In this document: positions 1 to 7,713 of the stretch, piece by piece
Layout: the number at the start of each line of letters is the position of its first letter
How positions within the stretch are numbered: position 1 is the stretch's first letter
From: Streptomyces sp. CNH099
GTDB taxonomy: Bacteria > Actinomycetota > Actinomycetes > Streptomycetales > Streptomycetaceae
Reading direction: 5' to 3'
Assembly (NCBI GenBank): GCA_000514715.1
Contig: AZWL01000019.1
Span: 182-64,181 of the forward strand
Length of the DNA stretch: 64,000 nucleotides
The notes under the pieces: generated by a model
Databases searched by the model: none
What the model saw: the letters and a program-made list of their open reading frames with translations, nothing else
Told to the model about the DNA's origin: nothing
Position numbers and translations under genes: made by a program

Positions 1-175
1 TGCGCAGCAGCTCCTCCAGACCCGGCTCGTACATCGGCACCCGGCCCGCCGACAGCAGCTCGACCTTCTCCTTGACCACGTCCAGGCCCAGCACCTCGAA
101 GCCCAGCTCCGCCATCGCGGCGGCGTGCGTGGCACCGAGGTAGCCCGTACCGATCACGGTGATTCTCAACGACAT
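1..175 (-). CDS. UDP-glucose 6-dehydrogenase, N-terminal part (cut by window edge)
   Basis: Only the first 58 residues are inside the window. They begin MSLRITVIGTGYLGATHAAA, a Rossmann fold with the GxGYxG NAD-binding loop seen at the start of UDP-glucose/GDP-mannose dehydrogenases, and continue to the family's RVPMYEPGLEELL segment. The family oxidises UDP-glucose to UDP-glucuronate (or GDP-mannose to the uronate) with two NAD+. The ATG is clear. It is the last visible gene of the minus-strand surface-polymer cluster, so supplying uronic acid precursors for that polymer is a reasonable inference. UDP-glucose is more likely than GDP-mannose as substrate, but the specificity residues lie outside the window. 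Confidence 0.85.
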   Translation of the reverse strand, partial: MSLRITVIGTGYLGATHAAAMAELGFEVLGLDVVKEKVELLSAGRVPMYEPGLEELLR

Positions 176-193
176 CTGTGCAGGCCCTTCGGG

Positions 194-1477
194 TTATCGG
201 CGGATACGGCGGAGTCCGCGCCGGGCGGCGCTCCGCAGCAGGTGGGTGGCGCCGCCCCGGCCCGGGCGGGAGCCGTCGGCGGGCGCCGGTGCGGTCGTGG
301 GGGCGGCGGGCCGGGCGGAGTCCGGCCCGGCGGGGTTCTTCTTGGCCGCCTCGGCGGCCTTGGTGTCGAGCGAGGACTGCGCCAGCAGCGCGCCGATGAC
401 CGCCTGGGCCGCCGCGGCGGCCGGGACCGTCGCCTGCGCGGGGGCGGCGGGCGGCGTGCCGGGCCGCTTCGCCAGGGAGGCGAGGTCGCCGACGACGTTG
501 ACGCCGAGGCCGGTGATGGCGGCGGTCATCTCCTCGGCCAGCCCGGTGGCCTCGGCCACCGCCCACTCGGGGGTGGCGACGCGCGCCTCGTCGCGCGCGG
601 GCTGGTACTTGTCGCGCATCCGGCGCAGCGCCCCGGCGCGCACGACCTTGCCGTGCCGCTCCACGGACCAGCCGCGGCGGTGCGACTCCACGTTGAGGAG
701 CCGGACCAGCTCGGCCTCGCCGTGGGTCATCGACCGGTTGTCCTTCGCGTCGTAGACGAGGAACCCGGAGGGCAGCCCGGCCATCTCCTCGAAGACCCGC
801 AGCTGCATCTGCTGGTCGTTCTCGTCCTGCACCAGGACGGTCAGGTTCTCCGGGCCGGCGGCCGCCGCCCAGCGGGCGATCAGCTCGTCGTGCCGGTGCC
901 GGCGCCAGAAGCTGGGGGTCGGCTCGATGTACGGCTCCCGGTGGAACATCTCCTCCAGCCAGTCCTCGTACGTCGAGCGCAGCCCGTTGCGCACGTACTG
1001 CTGCCACTGCGACGGCAGGATCTTCAGCAGCGGCCGCAGCGTGACGACGACGTGCACCCGCTCCCCGCCGCCGAGTTCGGCGACGACCTCGCGGGCGGCG
1101 TCGTCGGCGGCGTTGGAGAAGTACTCGGTGCTGATGACCACCCGCCGGTCGCCGGCCTGCTCGCACTGCTCCACCAGCCGCCGCCAGCGCTCCATGCCCG
1201 GCCGGTCGCGCTGCAGGAACACGTCGAGGTGCTCGCGTACGGGCGTGCCCGCCGGCCCCGGGAACTCCACCCCGATCTTGGCGAGCGCCGCCGCGACGGG
1301 CTGCCGGTGCGTGCCCGCGTAGACGACGTCGTACGCGGGCAGCCGGTCGCGGGCGCTGTGGAACGCGCCCTGCAGGGCGGTGGTGCCGGTCTTGTGCGGG
1401 CCGATGTGGAGGATGCGGCCGCCGCGCGGCACCGTGGGCACCAGCGTCGGCGTCGGCTGCGTCGGCGGTGTCGTCAT
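194..1477 (-). CDS. PAPS-dependent sulfotransferase-like protein of surface-polymer cluster
   Basis: A 427-residue cytoplasmic protein. Residues about 20-42 read GGRILHIGPHKTGTTALQ, the 5'-phosphosulfate-binding loop of the sulfotransferase/P-loop superfamily, with Lys and Thr in the expected places. The fold continues to about residue 320 (RPLLKILPSQWQQYVRNG). An Ala/Pro-rich linker then leads to a strongly basic tail ending RSAARRGLRRIRR. The ATG overlaps the TGA of the upstream acyltransferase gene as ATGA, so the two are translationally coupled. Within a teichoic-acid-like cluster it may sulfate or otherwise modify a surface glycan; that is inference, since this clan also contains divergent non-sulfating members. 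No PAPS-synthesis genes are in the window. Confidence 0.75.
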   Translation of the reverse strand: MTTPPTQPTPTLVPTVPRGGRILHIGPHKTGTTALQGAFHSARDRLPAYDVVYAGTHRQPVAAALAKIGVEFPGPAGTPVREHLDVFLQRDRPGMERWRRLVEQCEQAGDRRVVISTEYFSNAADDAAREVVAELGGGERVHVVVTLRPLLKILPSQWQQYVRNGLRSTYEDWLEEMFHREPYIEPTPSFWRRHRHDELIARWAAAAGPENLTVLVQDENDQQMQLRVFEEMAGLPSGFLVYDAKDNRSMTHGEAELVRLLNVESHRRGWSVERHGKVVRAGALRRMRDKYQPARDEARVATPEWAVAEATGLAEEMTAAITGLGVNVVGDLASLAKRPGTPPAAPAQATVPAAAAAQAVIGALLAQSSLDTKAAEAAKKNPAGPDSARPAAPTTAPAPADGSRPGRGGATHLLRSAARRGLRRIRR

Positions 1478-3678
1478 CGGGAGTCCTTCTCTCCTCGGAC
1501 GTTCTTCGGCAGCTGGTCGTCCAGCCAGCCCGTGAGCGTCTGCATGTAGGTCTCGGTGATGTGCTCGCCGGCCCGGTAGACGATCACGTTGCCGATGACG
1601 GCCGGGCAGGTCCCGTCCGGGCACAGCTCGGGGGCGAGGTCGATGACCGGGACCCCGGCCCGCTTGGCCGCCTGGGGGGTGACCTGCTCGTACTCCAGCC
1701 CTTCGCGCAGCGGGAAGGCGCAGTCCTTCAGCCGGTCGGTGTTGGCCGACACGCACGAGGGTATGTCCTCCGGCGGGTACGGGATGTCGGCGAGCGCCAT
1801 GACCCGGGCGCCGGAGTCCTTCAGCTCGCCCAGCGTGGCGGACATCCCGTCGCGCAGGGCCGCGGTGTTCTCCTCGCCGTCGAGCTTGTCGTCGCCGTTC
1901 ATCGCCGCCTGGTCGTCGCGGTTGCCGACGAGCACCAGCCCGGGGTCGCCGGCCGTGATGTGCTCCACCGCGCTGGCGCGCCAGGCGTCGCACTCGGTGT
2001 ACGCGCGCTCGTACTGCCGGTTGTAGATGGTCGTCTTGGCCGGGGTGCAGGCGGACTTGGTGAGCACGGCGACGTTCCAGCCGCGCTTCTCGGCGACGGA
2101 GAGCAGCGCCGGCGCGTACTGGGCCGCGTGCGAGTCGCCGAAGAGCACGACGTCGATCTGCACCCCCTGCGCCTTCCGGTCGCCGCCGGGCTTGTCGCCG
2201 ACGACGGTCACGTCGGGCCGCAGGGCCCGGCTGCCGTCGCCGGTGCGGTCCGCGTCGTTGACGTAGACGCAGCCCCCGGCCTCGGTGTCCCGCTGTCCGG
2301 CGTGGCAGCCCGACTCGTACACCTCGCCCTCGTCGGCGTCGGCGTCCTCGGGCAGCGGGCTGAGCACGGCGGCGGACTCCTGGACCTTCATGGAGTCCTT
2401 GAGCGCGGCGGCCCCGACGGCCTGCGAGGGGTCGGCGAGCTTCATGGTCGGCACGGTGGCCCAGGTCAGCCAGCCCAGCAGCGCGCCGGCGGCGGTGCAG
2501 GCGAGGCCGAGGACGAGGCCCCGGCCCACCGGGGCGAGCGCGCGCGAGACCCGTACGGGATCCTCCACCAGCTTGTGGGTGAGCGCGGCGGGCACCCAGC
2601 TGGCCGCGACGACGACGGCCAGCTGGGCGGTGGTGATGTCGGGCCACTTGACGGTGGCGAAGGCGACGGCCGGCCAGTGCCACAGGTACCAGGAGTACGA
2701 GAGCCGCCCCACGTACCGCATCGGCGCGGTGCCCAGCAGCCGCGCGCCCGCGGTGTCCTGCCGGGCGGCGCCGGCCGCGATGACCGCGGCGGCGCCCAGC
2801 ACGGGCAGCGCGGCGGCGGAGCCGGGGAAGGGGGTCTCGTCGGAGAACCGCAGGGCGGCCACCGCGATGGCGGTGAGCCCGCCGGCGGCGAGGACGGCCG
2901 CGACCCGGCCCGGCAGCCGCCGCCAGGCGTCCGCCGGCACCAGCGCCAGCAGCCCGCCGACGGCCAGCTCCCAGCCGCGGGTGAAGGTGGAGAAGTACGC
3001 GGCGCCGGCCTCCTCGCGGGTGAGGTAGACCGAGTACGCGAACGAGGCCACGGCGATGCCGCCGAGCGCCAGGGCCAGCCGCGGGCGCACCGACCTGCCG
3101 CCGCCGCGCTTGCACCACCAGCCGATGGCGATGATCAGCAGCGGCCAGACCAGGTAGAACTGCTCCTCGACCGCGAGGGACCAGAAGTGCTGCACGGGGC
3201 TGGCGTCGGCGCCCAGCGCGGAGTAGTCGACGGCGAGCGACGCCTGCTGCCAGTTGACGACGTACAGCGCCGCGGCGGCCAGGTCCTTCGCGACCGTCTT
3301 GCGCTCCACCGGCGACATCAGCAGCCAGGCGAGCAGCGCGACCGCCGCGAGCACGACGGCCGTCGACGGCAGCAGCCGGCGGGCGCGGCGGGCGTAGAAC
3401 CCGGTGAGGGAGATCCGCCCGCTGCGCTCCAGCTCGCGCACCAGCAGCCCGGTGATCAGGAAGCCGGAGATGACGAAGAAGACGTCGACGCCGACGTAGC
3501 CGCCGGAGATCAGCGGCACGCCCGCGTGGTACAGCAGCACCACGCCCACGGCGACGGCCCGCAGGCCCTCGACGTCGGGGCGGAACCCCCGGCTGGGGCC
3601 TGCCGACCGCGTGTCCGGCCGGGACCGGCGCTCGGTCGGATCGGGCGCGTCGAGCGCCGGGGCCTGCTGGCCGTGCAT
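1474..3678 (-). CDS. Membrane O-acyltransferase (acyltransferase-3) fused to SGNH domain
   Basis: A 734-residue OafA/YrhL-type protein. The N-terminal half (about residues 30-400) is an acyltransferase-3 domain with about ten membrane segments, opening FRPDVEGLRAVAVGVVLLYH and containing the family motif VFFVISGFLITGLL. The C-terminal half (about 470-730) is an extracytoplasmic SGNH-hydrolase-like domain with the block I motif FGDSHAAQY and a block III-like VLVGNRDD. Such proteins O-acetylate cell-surface glycans. The block V motif reads YRAGEHIT, where relatives usually have YRDxxH, so the catalytic Asp appears to be Ala. A TTG lies one codon upstream, but the GGAGG spacing favours the ATG at 3678. 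It is coupled by ATGA to the sulfotransferase gene. Confidence 0.87.
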   Translation of the reverse strand: MHGQQAPALDAPDPTERRSRPDTRSAGPSRGFRPDVEGLRAVAVGVVLLYHAGVPLISGGYVGVDVFFVISGFLITGLLVRELERSGRISLTGFYARRARRLLPSTAVVLAAVALLAWLLMSPVERKTVAKDLAAAALYVVNWQQASLAVDYSALGADASPVQHFWSLAVEEQFYLVWPLLIIAIGWWCKRGGGRSVRPRLALALGGIAVASFAYSVYLTREEAGAAYFSTFTRGWELAVGGLLALVPADAWRRLPGRVAAVLAAGGLTAIAVAALRFSDETPFPGSAAALPVLGAAAVIAAGAARQDTAGARLLGTAPMRYVGRLSYSWYLWHWPAVAFATVKWPDITTAQLAVVVAASWVPAALTHKLVEDPVRVSRALAPVGRGLVLGLACTAAGALLGWLTWATVPTMKLADPSQAVGAAALKDSMKVQESAAVLSPLPEDADADEGEVYESGCHAGQRDTEAGGCVYVNDADRTGDGSRALRPDVTVVGDKPGGDRKAQGVQIDVVLFGDSHAAQYAPALLSVAEKRGWNVAVLTKSACTPAKTTIYNRQYERAYTECDAWRASAVEHITAGDPGLVLVGNRDDQAAMNGDDKLDGEENTAALRDGMSATLGELKDSGARVMALADIPYPPEDIPSCVSANTDRLKDCAFPLREGLEYEQVTPQAAKRAGVPVIDLAPELCPDGTCPAVIGNVIVYRAGEHITETYMQTLTGWLDDQLPKNVRGEKDSR

Positions 3679-3724
3679 CAACCCTCCGGGTAACGGTTCT
3701 GGTGGTGTCGGGTGGACCTGGACG

Positions 3725-5668
3725 TCACTGGCGCGCGGCCAGCCGGGACTTGGCGGAGCGCAGCGCTCGAGCGATGCTGCGGCCGGCCGGCGGGGCGGCG
3801 GCCGGGGCGGGCTCCGCCCGGCGCACGGGGACGGTCCAGGACAGGGCGCCGGCGCGGACGGTGACCTCCGGCGTGAGGGCGTCGCGGCGCTTGCGGGCCT
3901 CCCGCGGCAGCCGCAGCTTCGCCCGGTACGTGCGGGTGGCGCCGGAGGTCTTGGCCGGCTGGGCGACGGCGGAGGCGCCCGCGACGTCGAGCCGCACCGC
4001 GTCGGCGGGCAGCCCGGTGACGGTGGCGCGGACGTCGACGACGAGTTCGTCGCGGCGCTTCTCGGCCTGTGCCGCGGCCTCGAACCGCTTGTCCGCCTTG
4101 TGCTTGATCTCGCCCAGCTCCAGCGTGAGGTGGCCGGTGGAGCGGATCGCGTAGAGGGTGACGACCTGGCCGGAACCGGCGTGGGAGGCGGCGACGTGCA
4201 TCGCCGGCTGCTTGAGCAGGCTCAGGCTCCGCTGGTCGCCGAACCGGGTGACGTTGGCGTCGCCGCAGGCCAGGGAGAGGTCCCAGAGCGCCTCGGCGAG
4301 CGGCTCGCCGCCGGCGGCGGTCGCCGGGTCGATGTCCAGCCGGAAGTTCTGGTAGCCCTCGTCGTCCTGCTGCGGCTCCAGCGACAGCGGAAGACGGTGC
4401 TGGACGATGCCGCCGCGCTGCTTGAGCAGCATTTCCGGCGGGGTGCTCCAGCCGTCCGGCGCGGGCGCCTTGACCTTGCCGGAGAGCTGGACGGTGCCGG
4501 TCTCGGCGTCGAGGCCGGCCTTGCCGACGCGGAACGGGACGGGCAGCTCGTCGGTGACGTCGTAGAACGTGTCCGGGATGTTCCTGGCGGGGTCGCGGAA
4601 GAACGGGTACTGGGCGTAGACCCGGCCGTCCTCCACCAGGTGCGTCACCTCCTGGTCGCCCAGCTTGCGGTGGTACTTCGACGCCGCGAGCAGGTCGTCG
4701 AGGTCGCCGCGGCGGACCAGCTCCATCAGCAGCCGCTCGATGACGGACAGCCTGGCCGCCGCGCCCTCGCTGTACCACCGGTCGAACAGCAGGCGCATGT
4801 CCTGGAAGGCCGACTGCTGGTCGCCGGCGTTCTTCTCGCGGCGCAGCTGGCGGATGGTGTGCGGCAGGTCGATGTTGTAGTGCCGGGCCAGCAGGTGGTC
4901 GCGCCGCGGGCCGTCCGGCACGTGCTCGCCGACCAGCTCGAACATGGCCTCCAGGAAGCGGATCCGCGGGGCGGTGCCCTTGGTGACGGAGGTGTTGTTG
5001 CCGCCGTCGTCGCGCTTGACCCAGTACACGCAGTCGTAGTCGGCGATCACGCTGATGCCGGCGGCGTGCAGGTAGGCGGCGCTGGTGAACGGCTGGTCCT
5101 GGCCGACCTTCAGCTCGGGCCGGAAGCGCAGCTTGTGCCGCTCGACCAGCTCGCGCCGGAAGAGCTTCATCGGGTTCAGCGTCCAGTAGACGCGGGAGCT
5201 GAACACGTCGGTGCGGGCCAGGTTCTGGTGGTACATGGACGTCGGCGCACCGCGGCCGTTGACGCCGACCATCTTGCCGACGACGACGTCGGTGCCGTTG
5301 GTGTCGGCGGTCTCGACCATCCGTGCGAGCGTCTCGCGGCCGATGAAGTCGTCGGCGTCGAGGAAGAACACGTAGCGGCCGGTGGCCCGCTCAAGACCGA
5401 CGTTGCGGGGGCCGGCCGGGCCGCCGGAGTTCTCCTGGTGGATGACGGTCAGCCCGGGGTTCTCCGCGGCGAGCCGGTCGAGTTCGGCGCCGGTGCCGTC
5501 GGTGGACCCGTCGTTGATGACGAGGATCTCCAGCCGGTCGACGCCGATCGTCTGCTCCAGCACCGAGGTGACGCTGCGGGTGATGTACGGCATCGAGTTG
5601 TACGCACCCGTGATCACCGTGACGTCGGGTATGGGACCGGCCGCGGGCGCGGCCTCGGGGGATGTCAT
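3725..5668 (-). CDS. GT2 glycosyltransferase with C-terminal beta-rich domain (wall polymer type)
   Basis: A 647-residue protein. Residues 14-240 form a GT-A fold: DVTVITGAYNSMPYITR, then NDGSTDGTGAELDRLA, then the metal-binding FFLDADDF. A helical region and a C-terminal beta-sandwich part follow (about residues 330-620), ending in a basic segment ARALRSAKSRLAARQ. This architecture resembles glycosyltransferases that decorate poly(polyol phosphate) chains. The sugar and acceptor are unknown. It lies 14 bp downstream of the TagF-like gene, in the same operon. It is a clear paralogue of the broken gene at 9374-10984, sharing HQENSGGPA-PRN-G and LNPMKLFRR-L-ERH, which suggests a local duplication. 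Confidence 0.85.
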   Translation of the reverse strand: MTSPEAAPAAGPIPDVTVITGAYNSMPYITRSVTSVLEQTIGVDRLEILVINDGSTDGTGAELDRLAAENPGLTVIHQENSGGPAGPRNVGLERATGRYVFFLDADDFIGRETLARMVETADTNGTDVVVGKMVGVNGRGAPTSMYHQNLARTDVFSSRVYWTLNPMKLFRRELVERHKLRFRPELKVGQDQPFTSAAYLHAAGISVIADYDCVYWVKRDDGGNNTSVTKGTAPRIRFLEAMFELVGEHVPDGPRRDHLLARHYNIDLPHTIRQLRREKNAGDQQSAFQDMRLLFDRWYSEGAAARLSVIERLLMELVRRGDLDDLLAASKYHRKLGDQEVTHLVEDGRVYAQYPFFRDPARNIPDTFYDVTDELPVPFRVGKAGLDAETGTVQLSGKVKAPAPDGWSTPPEMLLKQRGGIVQHRLPLSLEPQQDDEGYQNFRLDIDPATAAGGEPLAEALWDLSLACGDANVTRFGDQRSLSLLKQPAMHVAASHAGSGQVVTLYAIRSTGHLTLELGEIKHKADKRFEAAAQAEKRRDELVVDVRATVTGLPADAVRLDVAGASAVAQPAKTSGATRTYRAKLRLPREARKRRDALTPEVTVRAGALSWTVPVRRAEPAPAAAPPAGRSIARALRSAKSRLAARQ

Positions 5669-5682
5669 CGTGCCTATCTCCT

Positions 5683-7713
5683 TCAGACGGCGCGCTCTAG
5701 GTTGCGGCGCTCGGACTTCTCCGCCAGCGCGCGCACGGCCTCGCCGAAGCGGACGACGGACGCGGGCTCGTCGGGGCCCAGCAGGTACTCCTTCAGCTCC
5801 TCGCGCGCGGCCCGCAGCGGGTCGGCCGCGGGGTCGGGGACGGCGGCGAGCAGTTCGTCGATCCTGGCGGCGTCGGGCGCGAGGATGACCGCGGCCCGCA
5901 CCGCGGTGTTCTGGCGCTTGAACTCCTGCTCCCCCAGGCCCGCCGAGTCGGTCACCGCGTAGGGCTTGCCGCTGGCGATGAAGTCCGAGACGACGCTCGA
6001 TATGTCGGAGACCATGCCGTGCGAGACGTTGAAGCAGTCGTACAGCCGCGGTAGGTCGCCGGTGACGACGCGGTGCTCCCACCAGCCGAAGGAGCGCCAG
6101 TAGGCGTCGTTCCACTGCTCCTTCAGCCGGGCCGCCTCCGCCTCCCGGGCCGGGTCGACCACGGCGTCGCGGGAGGTCTGCGCCTCGTCGGCGGACTCGT
6201 CGGCGGCCCGGTCGAGCCGCTCCAGCTGCGCCTCGATACGCACCAGCTCGGCCCGCGCGGCCTCCAGCCCGGCCTGCTCGGCCGCGGCGGCGCGGACCCA
6301 GCGGGGCTCGGCGGCGCGGCGCGCGCCGGCCTGCTCGACCATGGCGACGATGCGCTCGTGGGCGGCCTTGGCGCGCGGGCTGACCATGCCGGTGAAGGGG
6401 TGCGGCTTGTAGAGCACCCGCACCGGCTCCTCGGCCGTCAGCAGCCGGCGGACGATGTTCTCGCCGGCCAGCATCAGCGAGGTGTTGCCCGGGTCGTCGG
6501 TCCAGCCCTCCCACGTCGGCGCGTAGAGGATGGTGGGGATGCGGTCCGCGGCGGGCGCCTCGGCGGGGCGGATCGACGCCAGCTGGGGGCGGCCGACCTC
6601 CACGATGGCGTCGTCGCGGACGCCGACGTCGGCCAGCGCGTAGCGATCGCGGCCGGCCCGGCCGGCGGTCCACACCTCGTCGTAGACCTTGGCGTACGGG
6701 TTGATGCTGGCGACCTTGTCGCTGTCGCCGTGGCCGATGAAGACGTGCTTCATCGTGGGCACCCGCAGCAGGTGGATGTTCTTGCCGACGTTGGCGGGGT
6801 AGAGCGCGACCCGCACCGACGACAGGTCCATGTTCATCAGGTGCACCGCGGACGGCACGCACGCCACCGGCACGGTGGTGGCGGCCAGGCCCGGCAGCGT
6901 GTGCTGCTCGCGGACGATGAGCAGCGGGCGCTCGTCCAGCGCTGTCAGGTCCTGCAGTGTCTCCAGCCACATGTTGATCTGGTACGTGGACTCCTTGGTG
7001 CCGGAGAAGTAGAGCACCACGGTGGGCCGGTAGGCGCGCAGCCACTCGTCGAACCACTCCAGCACCGCGTCCCGCTTCGGCGGCAGCGCGCCGGGCCGCA
7101 TGTAGTACCCCACCGCGGCGATGTACAGCAGCGTCAGGCCCAGCGTCAGGCCCATGCCGGCGTAGCCGTACGCGCCCGTCCCGGTCTCGGCGGCGACGAG
7201 GATGCCGGTGACCGCGAACAGGTCGAGGTGCTGGACCTTCTCGGCGCCGCGGTGGGTGAGCAGCCGGGGCGCGGCGTCGGAGATGCCGAGCGGCGCCAGG
7301 TCGATGTTGCGGGTGATGACGGGCAGCTTGCGGCGGTTGCGCAGCAGCGTGAGCAGACCGCTGTGCGGCGCCTGCAGGGTGGCGACGAGCGCGAAGCAGG
7401 CGATGGCCTCGTAGCCGACGGTGTCGCCGGCGACGCCCATCCGGGCCAGCAGCAGCACGAGCAGCAGCTGCCGCAGCATGAAGCGCAGGGTCAGGCCGGC
7501 GCGGGCGCGGGAGAGCTGGTTGAGCAGGTAGGCGCCGCGGTGGTGCAGGAAGTGGTCGGAGACGTAGCTCACCGCGGCCGCGCCGGCGAACACGCCGAGG
7601 CTCGGGATCAGCGCGGCCAGCAGCATCAGCGGGTACGAGACCAGCATCACGGCGGCGGCGCCGAGTTCCCCGGCGTTGCCGCCCCGGACCAGGCGAAGGA
7701 ATATCCCCGTCAC
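5683..7713 (-). CDS. CDP-glycerol/CDP-ribitol polyol-phosphate transferase (TagF/TarL-like), membrane-anchored
   Basis: A 676-residue protein. The GTG start overlaps the TGA of the upstream cytidylyltransferase gene (GTGA). The first about 230 residues are hydrophobic with several membrane segments (for example AAVMLVSYPLMLLAALIPSL). From about 250 on it has the CDP-glycerol glycerophosphotransferase fold, with FIGHGDSDKVASINPYAKVYD, PTILYAPTWEGW, LYKPHPFTGM and DISSVVSDFIASGKPYAVTD, the conserved nucleotide-binding segments of TagF-type polymerases. An unusual charged, coiled-coil-like insert of about 75 residues (AELVRIEAQLERLDRAADES and following) sits between the last two blocks. Because the preceding gene probably makes CDP-ribitol, polymerising ribitol phosphate is more likely than glycerol phosphate; that is inferred from context. 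Confidence 0.87.
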   Translation of the reverse strand: MTGIFLRLVRGGNAGELGAAAVMLVSYPLMLLAALIPSLGVFAGAAAVSYVSDHFLHHRGAYLLNQLSRARAGLTLRFMLRQLLLVLLLARMGVAGDTVGYEAIACFALVATLQAPHSGLLTLLRNRRKLPVITRNIDLAPLGISDAAPRLLTHRGAEKVQHLDLFAVTGILVAAETGTGAYGYAGMGLTLGLTLLYIAAVGYYMRPGALPPKRDAVLEWFDEWLRAYRPTVVLYFSGTKESTYQINMWLETLQDLTALDERPLLIVREQHTLPGLAATTVPVACVPSAVHLMNMDLSSVRVALYPANVGKNIHLLRVPTMKHVFIGHGDSDKVASINPYAKVYDEVWTAGRAGRDRYALADVGVRDDAIVEVGRPQLASIRPAEAPAADRIPTILYAPTWEGWTDDPGNTSLMLAGENIVRRLLTAEEPVRVLYKPHPFTGMVSPRAKAAHERIVAMVEQAGARRAAEPRWVRAAAAEQAGLEAARAELVRIEAQLERLDRAADESADEAQTSRDAVVDPAREAEAARLKEQWNDAYWRSFGWWEHRVVTGDLPRLYDCFNVSHGMVSDISSVVSDFIASGKPYAVTDSAGLGEQEFKRQNTAVRAAVILAPDAARIDELLAAVPDPAADPLRAAREELKEYLLGPDEPASVVRFGEAVRALAEKSERRNLERAV

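Noticed and set aside
125..3693. Long open plus-strand frames opposite the sulfotransferase and acyltransferase genes
   Set aside because: They have no recognisable domains and Arg/Gly/His-rich composition typical of the antisense of GC-rich codons. The minus-strand genes have clear motifs.
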